Shown piece by piece: positions 1-7,896 of a stretch of DNA of 64,000 nt. The stretch spans positions 372,001-436,000 of the forward strand of contig JANZKI010000029.1 of assembly GCA_029224185.1 (NCBI GenBank). Reading direction: 5' to 3'. The number at the start of each line of letters is the position of its first letter. Position 1 is the first letter of the stretch. The DNA is from Karalla daura (Eukaryota; Chordata; Actinopteri; Chaetodontiformes; Leiognathidae). A model generated the notes under the pieces. The model saw only the letters and a program-made list of their open reading frames with translations, was not told the DNA's origin and ran no database searches. The position numbers were made by a program, and so were the translations under genes.

Positions 1-71
1 GGTGAGGAAAAGCTCTTTGAAAAAGTGTGTTTACGCATTCACCATGGGCCATTACGCAGTGCAGCAACAGG

Positions 72-200
72 CCTAAACAGTGTTTAGAGCGCCTAATTGG
101 GCCTGTTTATAGCCCCCTGCGTAGGAAACGGTGGGGAAAAGTGCGTTGAAAAAGTGTGTTGACGCATTCACCGTTGGCCATTACACAGTGCAGCAACAGG
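72..200 (+). repeat. Monomer class M6 (129 bp), representative
   Basis: Diagnostic features are gagcgcctaattggg near the start and gtttatagcccc. Its right half varies: here gtgcgttgaaaaag, elsewhere gcgctttgaaacgg or gcgctttgaatcag. It normally follows M5 and precedes M9 or M7. Confidence 0.85.
73..87. other. Boundary dyad ctaaac-agt-gtttag (representative)
   Basis: Perfect 6-bp inverted repeat around a 3-bp centre at the monomer start. It is present in most classes, shortened to 5 bp in M3 and M7 (cttaaac) and lost in M4 and M4' (ccgaaaaag). Confidence 0.8.
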
Positions 201-331
201 CCTAAACAGTGTTTAGAACGCCAAGTTGGGCCTGTTTACAGCCCCGTGCATAGGAAACTGTGGAGAAAAGCGCTTTGAAAAAGTGTGTTGTGACGCATTC
301 ACTATCGGCCATTACGCAGTGCAGCAACAGG
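201..331 (+). repeat. Monomer class M9 (131 bp), representative
   Basis: Recognised by ccaagttggg or cctagttggg, ccccgtgcataggaaactg and gtggagaaaag, with a 2-bp longer gtgttgtgacgc segment that makes it 131 bp. It normally lies between M6 and M1. Its right half is the donor of the M6' chimera. Confidence 0.85.
228..245. other. Potential stem-loop ggg-c-ctg TTTA cag-c-ccc (representative)
   Basis: Six pairs with one central C:C mismatch and a TTTA loop. It is seen in M9 and M7; the 1-bp loss in M4 and M8 (gttttagcc) breaks it. The structure is a prediction from the sequence only. Confidence 0.5.
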
Positions 332-457
332 CCTAAACAGTGTTTAGAACGCCTAGTTGGGCCTGCTTTTGCCCCCTGCCTAGGACACGGTGGGGAAAAG
401 CGCTTTGAAAAAGTGTGTATGCATTCACCATCGGCCAATACGCAGTGCAGCAACAGG
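332..457 (+). repeat. Monomer class M1 (126 bp), representative
   Basis: Recognised by gcctgcttttgccccc, cctaggacacgg and the short gtgtgtatgcattc with ggccaatacg. The shortened segments account for its 126-bp length. It persists in the region C 9-mer as the second monomer. Confidence 0.85.
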
Positions 458-476
458 CCTAAACAGTGTTTAGAAC

Positions 477-488
477 GCCCAGCTGGGC
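477..488. other. 12-bp perfect palindrome gcccagctgggc (M2)
   Basis: Restricted to M2 and M2-derived chimeras; other classes have degenerate forms such as gcctagttgggc. It occurs twice per 9-mer HOR. It contains a PvuII site. Confidence 0.85.
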
Positions 489-523
489 CTGTTTACAGCC
501 GCCTGCGTAGGAAACGGTGGGGA

Positions 524-533
524 AAAGCGCTTT
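524..533. other. 10-bp perfect palindrome aaagcgcttt (representative)
   Basis: Present in M1, M2, M7 and M9. It is changed to cgcgcttt in M3 by the 11-bp deletion, to gcgattt in M4, gctcttt in M5 and taagcgcttt in M8 and M4'. Many chimera junctions lie in or next to it. Confidence 0.85.
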
Positions 534-586
534 GAAACAGTGTGTAAACGCATTCGCCATCGACCATTACTCGGTGCAGCAACAGG

Positions 587-704
587 CTTAAACAGTGTTT
601 AGAACGCGTAGTTGGGCCTGCTTACAGCCCCCTGTGTAGGAAACGCGCTTTGAAAAAGTGTGTTGACGCATTCGCCGTCGGCCATTTGTCTCTGTAGCAA
701 CAGG
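587..704 (+). repeat. Monomer class M3 (118 bp, internally deleted), representative
   Basis: Starts cttaaacag, has cgcgtagttggg, and lacks the 11 bp gtggggaaaag found in other classes (junction at about 645/646, aaacg then cgctttg). Its right end reads catttgtctctgtagc where other classes read cattacgcagtgcagc. I count 77 copies in the window, 27 left of 35.5 kb and 50 to the right. Nearly all are followed by M4 or M4'. Confidence 0.9.
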
Positions 705-832
705 CCGAAAAAGTGTTTAGAACGCCTTGTTGGGCCTGTTTTAGCCCCCTGCTTCGGAAACGGTGGGGATAAGCGATTTGAAAAAATGTGTTGACGCATT
801 CACTATCGGCCATTACGCAGTGCAGCAACAGG
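705..832 (+). repeat. Monomer class M4 (128 bp), representative
   Basis: Starts ccgaaaaag, which breaks the boundary dyad seen in other classes. It has ccttgttggg, gttttagcc (1 bp short), gcttcggaaacggtgggg, gcgatttg and gaaaaaatgtg. Sub-variants end actatcggcc, actatcgccc or, in two copies (23.7 and 28.3 kb), actaccgccc. It carries the CENP-B-box-like motif described separately. Confidence 0.85.
752..768 (+). other. CENP-B-box-like 17-mer in M4 (weak match)
   Basis: cttcggaaacggtgggg compared with the known core NTTCGNNNNANNCGGGN matches 7 of 9 fixed positions (TTCG and GGG); the internal A and the C before GGG are replaced by C and T. It occurs in each M4, for example 50,817-50,833, hence once per full 9-mer. 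Binding is not shown. Confidence 0.35.
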
Positions 833-961
833 CCTAAACAGTGTTTAGAACGCCTAGTTGGGCTTGTCTACAGCCCCCTGTGTCGGAAGCGGTGAGGAAA
901 AGCTCTTTGAAAAAGTGTGTTTACGCATTCACCATGGGCCATTACGCAGTGCAGCAACAGG
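833..961 (+). repeat. Monomer class M5 (129 bp), representative
   Basis: Recognised by gggcttgtctacag, gtgtcggaagcggtgagg, agctctttg, gtgtgtttacgc and accatgggcc. It is the ninth monomer of the region C HOR. A variant (M5b) with gttgtgcttg and ctgccaagg or ctgcctagg precedes M10 in region A. Confidence 0.85.
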
Positions 962-1090
962 CCTAAACAGTGTTTAGAGCGCCTAATTGGGCCTGTTTAT
1001 AGCCCCCTGCGTAGGAAACGGTGGGGAAAAGCGCTTTGAAACGGTGTGTATACGCATTCGCCATCGGCCATTACTCGGTGCAGCAACAGG

Positions 1091-1221
1091 CTTAAACAGT
1101 GTTTAGAACGCCTAGTTGGGCCTGTTTACAGCCCCGTGCATAGGAAACTGTGGGGAAAAGCGCTTTGAAAAAGTGTGTTGTGACGCATTCACTCTCGGCG
1201 ATAACGCAGTGCAGCAACAGG
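1091..1221 (+). repeat. Monomer class M7 (131 bp), representative
   Basis: Starts cttaaacag and has ccccgtgcataggaaactg with gtggggaaaag, gtgttgtgacgc and the unusual actctcggcgataacgc. It resembles M9 but differs in the last third. Intact copies stop in region B (37,522; 40,674; 45,722). Confidence 0.85.
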
Positions 1222-1349
1222 CCTAAACAGTGTTTAGAACGCCTAGTTGGGCCTGTTTTAGCCCCCTGCCGAGGAAACGGTGGGGATAAGCGCTTTGAAA
1301 AAGTGTGTTGACGCATTCACCATTGGCCATTACGCAGTGCAGCAACAGG
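1222..1349 (+). repeat. Monomer class M8 (128 bp), representative
   Basis: Recognised by cctagttggg, gttttagcc, ctgccgaggaaacgg, ggggataagcgc and accattggcc. It always follows M7 in the 892-bp 7-mer. Some copies carry a patch from other classes in mid-monomer: M1-like cctaggacacgg (6,361; 11,982) or M4-like gcttcggaaacgg (37,653; 40,805; 45,853). It is the right-hand parent of M4'. Confidence 0.8.
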
Positions 1350-2509
1350 CCTAAACAGTGTTTAGAACGCCTAGTTGGGCTTGTCTACAGCCCCCTGTGT
1401 CGGAAGCGGTGAGGAAAAGCTCTTTGAAAAAGTGTGTTTACGCATTCACCATGGGCCATTACGCAGTGCAGCAACAGGCCTAAACAGTGTTTAGAACGCA
1501 TAGTTGGGCCTGCTTACAGCCCTGTGCATAGGAAACTGTGGAGAAAAGCGCTTTGAAAAAGTGTGTTGTGACGCATTCACTATCGGCCATTACGCAGTGC
1601 AGCAACAGGCCTAAACAGTGTTTAGAACGCCTAGTTGGGCCTGTTTACAGCCCTGTGCATAGGAAACTGTGGAGAAAAGCGCTTTGAAAAAGTGTGTTGT
1701 GACGCATTCACTATCGGCCATTACGCAGTGCAGCAACAGGCCTAAACAGTGTTTAGAACGCCTAGTTGGGCCTGCTTTTGCCCCCTGCCTAGGACACGGT
1801 GGGGAAAAGCGCTTTGAAAAAGTGTGTATGCATTCACCATCGGCCAATACGCAGTGCAGCAACAGGCCGAAAAAGTGTTTAGAACGCCTTGTTGGGCCTG
1901 TTTTAGCCCCCTGCTTCGGAAACGGTGGGGATAAGCGATTTGAAAAAATGTGTTGACGCATTCACTATCGCCCATTACGCAGTGCAGCAACAGGCCTAAA
2001 CAGTGTTTAGAACGCCTAGTGGGGCTTGTCTACAGCCCCCTGTGTCGGAAGCGGTGAGGAAAAGCTCTTTGAAAAAGTGTGTTTACGCATTCACCATGGG
2101 CCATTACGCAGTGCAGCAACAGGCCTAAACAGTGTTTAGAGCGCCTAATTGGGCCTGTTTATAGCCCCCTGCGTAGGAAACGGTGGGGAAAAGTGCGTTG
2201 AAAAAGTGTGTTGACGCATTCACCGTAGGCCATTACACAGTGCAGCAACAGGCCTAAACAGTGTTTAGAACGCCTAGTTGGGCCTGTTTACAGCCCCGTG
2301 CATAGGAAACTGTGGAGAAAAGCGCTTTGAAAAAGTGCGTTGTGACGCATTCACTATCGGCCATTACGCAGTGCAGCAACAGGCCTAAACAGTGTTTAGA
2401 ACGCCTAGTTGGGCCTGCTTTTGCCCCTTGCCTAGGACACGGTGGGGAAAAGCGCTTTGAAAAAGTGTGTATGCATTCACCATCGGCCAATACGCAGTGC
2501 AGCAACAGG

Positions 2510-2638
2510 CCTAAACAGTGTTTAGAACGCCTAGTTGTGCTTGTCTACAGCCCCCTGCCAAGGAAGCGGTGAGGAAAAGCTCTTTGAAAAAGTGTGTTTA
2601 CGCATTCACCATGGGCCATTACGCAGTGCAGCAACAGG
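2510..2638 (+). repeat. Monomer variant M5b (129 bp), representative
   Basis: M5-like monomer with gttgtgcttgtctac and ctgccaagg (most other copies ctgcctagg). It stands between M1 and M10 in region A, for example near 3.3, 7.4, 13.0, 14.7, 16.1, 17.8, 21.6, 26.4 and 31.9 kb. It is absent from regions B and C. Confidence 0.75.
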
Positions 2639-2769
2639 CCTAAACAGTGTTTAGAGCGCCTAGTTAAGCCTGTTTACAGCCCCCTGCATAGGAAACGGTG
2701 GGGAAAAGCACGTTGAAAAAGTGTGTTGTGACGCATTCCCTATCAGCCATTACGCAGTGCAGCAACAGG
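2639..2769 (+). repeat. Monomer class M10 (131 bp), representative
   Basis: Recognised by gagcgcctagttaagcctg, ctgcataggaaacgg, aagcacgttg and tatcagcc. It follows M5b and usually precedes M11. It is confined to region A. Confidence 0.75.
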
Positions 2770-2898
2770 CCGAAACAGTGTTTAGAACGCCTTGTTGGGC
2801 CTGTTTACAGCCCCCTGCGTAGGAAAAGGTGGGGAAAAGCGCTGTGAAAAAGTGTGTTGACGCATTCACCGTTGGCCATTACGCAGTGCAGCAACAGG
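2770..2898 (+). repeat. Monomer class M11 (129 bp), representative
   Basis: Starts ccgaaacag and has ccttgttgggcctgtttac, ctgcgtaggaaaagg, gcgctgtgaaaaag and accgttggcc. It follows M10. It is confined to region A. Confidence 0.75.
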
Positions 2899-3730
2899 CC
2901 TAAACAGTGTTTAGAGCGCCTAATTGGGCCTGTTTATAGCCCCCTGCGTAGGAAACGGTGGGGAAAAGTGCGTTGAAAAAGTGTGTTGACGCATTCACCG
3001 TAGGCCATTACACAGTGCAGCAACAGGCCAAAACAGTGTTTAGAACGCCTAGTTGGGCCTGTTTACAGCCCCGTGCATAGGAAACTGTGGAGAAAAGCGC
3101 TTTGAAAAAGTGCGTTGTGACGCATTCACTATCGGCCATTACGCAGTGCAGCAACAGGCCTAAACAGTGTTTAGAACGCCTAGTTGGGCCTGCTTTTGCC
3201 CCCTGCCTAGGACACGGTGGGGAAAAGCGCTTTGAAAAAGTGTGTATGCATTCACCATCGGCCAATACGCAGTGCAGCAACAGGCCTAAACAGTGTTTAG
3301 AACGCCTAGTTGTGCTTGTCTACAGCCCCCTGCCTAGGAAGCGGTGAGGAAAAGCTCTTTGAAAAAGTGTGTTTACGCATTCACCATGGGCCATTACGCA
3401 GTGCAGCAACAGGCCTAAACAGTGTTTAGAGCGCCTAGTTAAGCCTGTTTACAGCCCCCTGCATAGGAAACGGTGGGGAAAAGCACGTTGAAAAAGTGTG
3501 TTGTGACGCATTCACTATCAGCCATTACGCAGTGCAGCAACAGGCCGAAACAGTGTTTAGAACGCCTTGTTGGGCCTGTTTTAGCCCCCTGCTTCGGAAA
3601 CGGTGGGGATAAGCGATTTGAAAAAATGTGTTGACGCATTCACTATCGGCCATTACGCAGTGCAGCAACAGGCCTAAACAGTGTTTAGAACGCCTAGTTG
3701 GGCTTGTCTACAGCCCCCTGTGTCGGAAGC

Positions 3731-5100
3731 GGTGAGGAAAAGCTCTTTGAAAAAGTGTGTTTACGCATTCACCATGGGCCATTACGCAGTGCAGCAACAG
3801 GCCTAAACAGTGTTTAGAGCGCCTAATTGGGCCTGTTTATAGCCCCCTGCGTAGGAAACGGTGGGGAAAAGTGCGTTGAAAAAGTGTGTTGACGCATTCA
3901 CCGTTGGCCATTACACAGTGCAGCAACAGGCCTAAACAGTGTTTAGAACGCCAAGTTGGGCCTGTTTACAGCCCCGTGCATAGGAAACTGTGGAGAAAAG
4001 CGCTTTGAAAAAGTGTGTTGTGACGCATTCACTATCGGCCATTACGCAGTGCAGCAACAGGCCTAAACAGTGTTTAGAACGCCTAGTTGGGCCTGCTTTT
4101 GCCCCCTGCCTAGGACACGGTGGGGAAAAGCGCTTTGAAAAAGTGTGTATGCATTCACCATCGGCCAATACGCAGTGCAGCAACAGGCCTAAACAGTGTT
4201 TAGAACGCCCAGCTGGGCCTGTTTACAGCCGCCTGCGTAGGAAACGGTGGGGAAAAGCGCTTTGAAACAGTGTGTAAACGCATTCGCCATCGACCATTAC
4301 TCGGTGCAGCAACAGGCTTAAACAGTGTTTAGAACGCGTAGTTGGGCCTGCTTACAGCCCCCTGTGTAGGAAACGCGCTTTGAAAAAGTGTGTTGACGCA
4401 TTCGCCGTCGGCCATTTGTCTCTGTAGCAACAGGCCGAAAAAGTGTTTAGAACGCCTTGTTGGGCCTGTTTTAGCCCCCTGCTTCGGAAACGGTGGGGAT
4501 AAGCGATTTGAAAAAATGTGTTGACGCATTCACTATCGGCCATTACGCAGTGCAGCAACAGGCCTAAACAGTGTTTAGAACGCCTAGTTGGGCTTGTCTA
4601 CAGCCCCCTGTGTCGGAAGCGGTGAGGAAAAGCTCTTTGAAAAAGTGTGTTTACGCATTCACCATGGGCCATTACGCAGTGCAGCAACAGGCCTAAACAG
4701 TGTTTAGAGCGCCTAATTGGGCCTGTTTATAGCCCCCTGCGTAGGAAACGGTGGGGAAAAGCGCTTTGAAACGGTGTGTAAACGCATTCGCCATCGGCCA
4801 TTACTCGGTGCAGCAACAGGCTTAAACAGTGTTTAGAACGCCTAGTTGGGCCTGTTTACAGCCCCGTGCATAGGAAACTGTGGGGAAAAGCGCTTTGAAA
4901 AAGTGTGTTGTGACGCATTCACTCTCGGCGATAACGCAGTGCAGCAACAGGCCTAAACAGTGTTTAGAACGCCTAGTTGGGCCTGTTTTAGCCCCCTGCC
5001 GAGGAAACGGTGGGGATAAGCGCTTTGAAAAAGTGTGTTGACGCATTCACCATTGGCCATTACGCAGTGCAGCAACAGGCCTAAACAGTGTTTAGAACGC
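3731..5100. repeat. Segmental copy, partner at 1-1,370 (offset 3,730)
   Basis: Second copy of the segment at the left edge. It holds M5 (partial), M6, M9, M1, M2, M3, M4, M5, M6, M7 and M8 in the same order. Confidence 0.8.
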
Positions 5101-5208
5101 CCAGCTGGGTCTATTTACAGCCGCCTGCGTAGGAAACGGTGGGGAAAAGCGCTTTGAAACAGTGTGTAAACGCATTCGCCATCGACCATTACTCGGTGCA
5201 GCAACAGG

Positions 5209-5339
5209 CTTAAACAGTGTTTAGAACGCGTAGTTGGGCCTGCTTACAGCCCTGTGCATAGGAAACTGTGGAGAAAAGCGCTTTGAAAAAGTGTGTTGTG
5301 ACGCATTCACTATCGGCCATTACGCAGTGCAGCAACAGG
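5209..5339 (+). repeat. Chimeric monomer M3/M9 (131 bp)
   Basis: The left part is M3 (cttaaacag, cgcgtagttggg, gcctgcttacagccc). From tgtgcataggaaactg on it is M9. The switch lies near cagccc. Related copies lie near 10,968 and 21,327. It is followed here by a complete M9-like monomer at 5,340; in the 11.0-kb copy that extra monomer is missing, which explains the 5,752 versus 5,621-bp offset of the flanks. Confidence 0.7.
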
Positions 5340-5725
5340 CCTAAACAGTGTTTAGAACGCCTAGTTGGGCCTGTTTACAGCCCTGTGCATAGGAAACTGT
5401 GGAGAAAAGCGCTTTGAAAAAGTGTGTTGTGACGCATTCACTATCGGCCATTACGCAGTGCAGCAACAGGCCTAAACAGTGTTTAGAACGCCTAGTTGGG
5501 CCTGCTTTTGCCCCCTGCCTAGGACACGGTGGGGAAAAGCGCTTTGAAAAAGTGTGTATGCATTCACCATCGGCCAATACGCAGTGCAGCAACAGGCCTA
5601 AACAGTGTTTAGAACGCCCAGCTGGGCCTGTTTACAGCCGCCTGCGTAGGAAACGGTGGGGAAAAGCGCTTTGAAACAGTGTGTAAACGCATTCGCCATC
5701 GCCCATTACTCGGTGCAGCAACAGG

Positions 5726-6617
5726 CTTAAACAGTGTTTAGAACGCGTAGTTGGGCCTGCTTACAGCCCCCTGTGTAGGAAACGCGCTTTGAAAAAGTGT
5801 GTTGACGCATTCACCGTCGGCCATTTGTCTCTGTAGCAACAAGCCGAAAAAGTGTTTAGAACGCCTTGTTGGGCCTGTTTTAGCCCCCTGCTTCGGAAAC
5901 GGTGGGGATAAGTGATTTGAAAAAATGTGTTGACGCATTCACTATCGGCCATTACGCAGTGCAGCAACAGGCCTAAACAGTGTTTAGAACGCCTAGTTGG
6001 GCTTGTCTACAGCCCCCTGTGTCGGAAGCGGTGAGGAAAAGCTCTTTGAAAAAGTGTGTTTACGCATTCACCATGGGCCATTACGCAGTGCAGCAACAGG
6101 CCTAAACAGTGTTTAGAGCGCCTAATTGGGCCTGTTTATAGCCCCCTGCGTAGGAAACGGTGGGGAAAAGCGCTTTGAAACAGTGTGTAAACGCATTCGC
6201 CATCGGCCATTACTCGGTGCAGCAACAGGCTTAAACAGTGTTTAGAACGCCTAGTTGGGCCTGTTTACAGCCCCGTGCATAGGAAACTGTGGGGAAAAGC
6301 GCTTTGAAAAAGTGTGTTGTGACGCATTCACTCTCGGCGATAACGCAGTGCAGCAACAGGCCTAAACAGTGTTTAGAACGCCTAGTTGGGCCTGTTTTAG
6401 CCCCCTGCCTAGGACACGGTGGGGATAAGCGCTTTGAAAAAGTGTGTTGACGCATTCACCATTGGCCATTACGCAGTGCAGCAACAGGCCTAAACAGTGT
6501 TTAGAACGCCCAGCTGGGCCTATTTACAGCCGCCTGCGTAGGAAACGGTGGGGAAAAGCGCTTTGAAACAGTGTGTAAACGCATTCGCCATCGACCATTA
6601 CTCGGTGCAGCAACAGG
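5726..6617. repeat. 7-mer HOR of 892 bp (M3-M4-M5-M6-M7-M8-M2)
   Basis: Monomer lengths 118+128+129+129+131+128+129 add to 892. Units with this spacing start at 5,726, 8,414, 11,347, 18,773, 22,612, 24,394, 27,210, 30,274, 32,962, 33,854, 37,018, 40,170 and 45,218. It is the main repeated form in region A and survives as isolated copies in region B. Confidence 0.85.
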
Positions 6618-7767
6618 CTTAAACAGTGTTTAGAACGCGTAGTTGGGCCTGCTTACAGCCCCCTGTGTAGGAAACGCGCTTTGAAAAAGTGTGTTGACGC
6701 ATTCACCGTCGGCCATTTGTCTCTGTAGCAACAGGCCGAAAAAGTGTTTAGAACGCGTTGTTGGGCCTGTTTTAGCCCCCTGCTTCGGAAACGGTGGGGA
6801 TAAGCGATTTGAAAAAATGTGTTGACGCATTCACTATCGCCCATTACGCAGTGCAGCAACAGGCCTAAACAGTGTTTAGAACGCCTAGTGGGGCTTGTCT
6901 ACAGCCCCCTGTGTCGGAAGCGGTGAGGAAAAGCTCTTTGAAAAAGTGTGTTTACGCATTCACCATGGGCCATTACGCAGTGCAGCAACAGGCCTAAACA
7001 GTGTTTAGAGCGCCTAATTGGGCCTGTTTATAGCCCCCTGCGTAGGAAACGGTGGGGAAAAGTGCGTTGAAAAAGTGTGTTGACGCATTCACCGTAGGCC
7101 ATTACACAGTGCAGCAACAGGCCTAAACAGTGTTTAGAACGCCTAGTTGGGCCTGTTTACAGCCCCGTGCATAGGAAACTGTGGAGAAAAGCGCTTTGAA
7201 AAAGTGCGTTGTGACGCATTCACTATCGGCCATTACGCAGTGCAGCAACAGGCCTAAACAGTGTTTAGAACGCCTAGTTGGGCCTGCTTTTGCCCCCTGC
7301 CTAGGACACGGTGGGGAAAAGCGCTTTGAAAAAGTGTGTATGCATTCACCATCGGCCAATACGCAGTGCAGCAACAGGCCTAAACAGTGTTTAGAACGCC
7401 TAGTTGTGCTTGTCTACAGCCCCCTGCCTAGGAAGCGGTGAGGAAAAGCTCTTTGAAAAAGTGTGTTTACGCATTCACCATGGGCCATTACGCAGTGCAG
7501 CAACAGGCCTAAACAGTGTTTAGAGCGCCTAGTTAAGCCTGTTTACAGCCCCCTGCATAGGAAACGGTGGGGAAGAGCACGTTGAAAAAGTGTGTTGTGA
7601 CGCATTCACTATCAGCCATTACGCAGTGCAGCAACAGGCCGAAACAGTGTTTAGAACGCCTTGTTGGGCCTGTTTACAGCCCCCTGCGTAGGAAAAGGTG
7701 GGGAAAAGCGCTGTGAAAAAGTGTGTTGACGCATTCACCGTTGGCCATTACGCAGTGCAGCAACAGG

Positions 7768-7896
7768 CCTAAACAGTGTTTAGAACGCCTAGTTGGGCTT
7801 GTCTACAGCCATCTGCGTAGAAAACAGTAGGGATAAGCGCTTTGAAAAAGTGTGTTGACGCATTCACCATTGCCCATTACGCAGTGCAGCAACAGG
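7768..7896 (+). repeat. Monomer class M12 (129 bp), representative
   Basis: Recognised by cagccatctgcgtagaaaac, agtagggataagc and accattgccc (or accatgggcc at 15.1 and 18.2 kb). It lies after M11. The last copy is at 32,316-32,444; none is seen to the right. Confidence 0.75.

Larger units (their letters stand above)
458..586 (+). repeat. Monomer class M2 (129 bp), representative
   Basis: Carries the perfect palindrome gcccagctgggc (477-488), then cagccgcctgcg, gaaacagtgtgtaaacgc and ccattactcgg. A hand count of this copy gives A34 C33 G36 T26, 53.5% GC and nine CpG. It is used twice per 9-mer HOR and almost always precedes M3. Confidence 0.85.
1..1370. repeat. Segmental copy, partner at 3,731-5,100 (offset 3,730)
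   Basis: The monomer order and class variants match the partner from the first base (ggtgaggaaaagctc at 1 and 3,731) until M5 at 1,350 is replaced by M2 at 5,080. One difference seen is tgtatacgc near 1,048 versus tgtaaacgc near 4,778. The left edge is outside the window. Confidence 0.8.

Noticed and set aside
73..87. Rho-independent terminators at the boundary dyads
   Set aside because: Arms of 6 bp are AT-rich and no T-tract follows; the element recurs hundreds of times with no gene upstream.
160..170. tgacgcat as a CRE/AP-1-like transcription factor site
   Set aside because: A short match present in most monomers by descent; no promoter context supports it.
228..245. tRNA-derived or SINE origin of the monomer
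   Set aside because: I found no A-box/B-box pair, cloverleaf or poly-A tail.
260..535. Plus-strand ORF of 91 codons repeated many times, possibly a repeat-containing protein
   Set aside because: Same cause: chance openness in M9-M1-M2, copied with the DNA. It disappears wherever the class order changes.
72..961. Iterons of a plasmid or phage replication origin
   Set aside because: Units are far too long and numerous, and no replication gene is present.
1611..1961. Longest open reading frame (116 codons, minus strand) and many shorter ORFs on both strands
   Set aside because: They recur with the satellite period, end at the same stop in each class and overlap each other on opposite strands. 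Common monomer lengths of 129 and 126 bp are multiples of 3, so frames carry over from one monomer to the next. No domain or start signal is seen.
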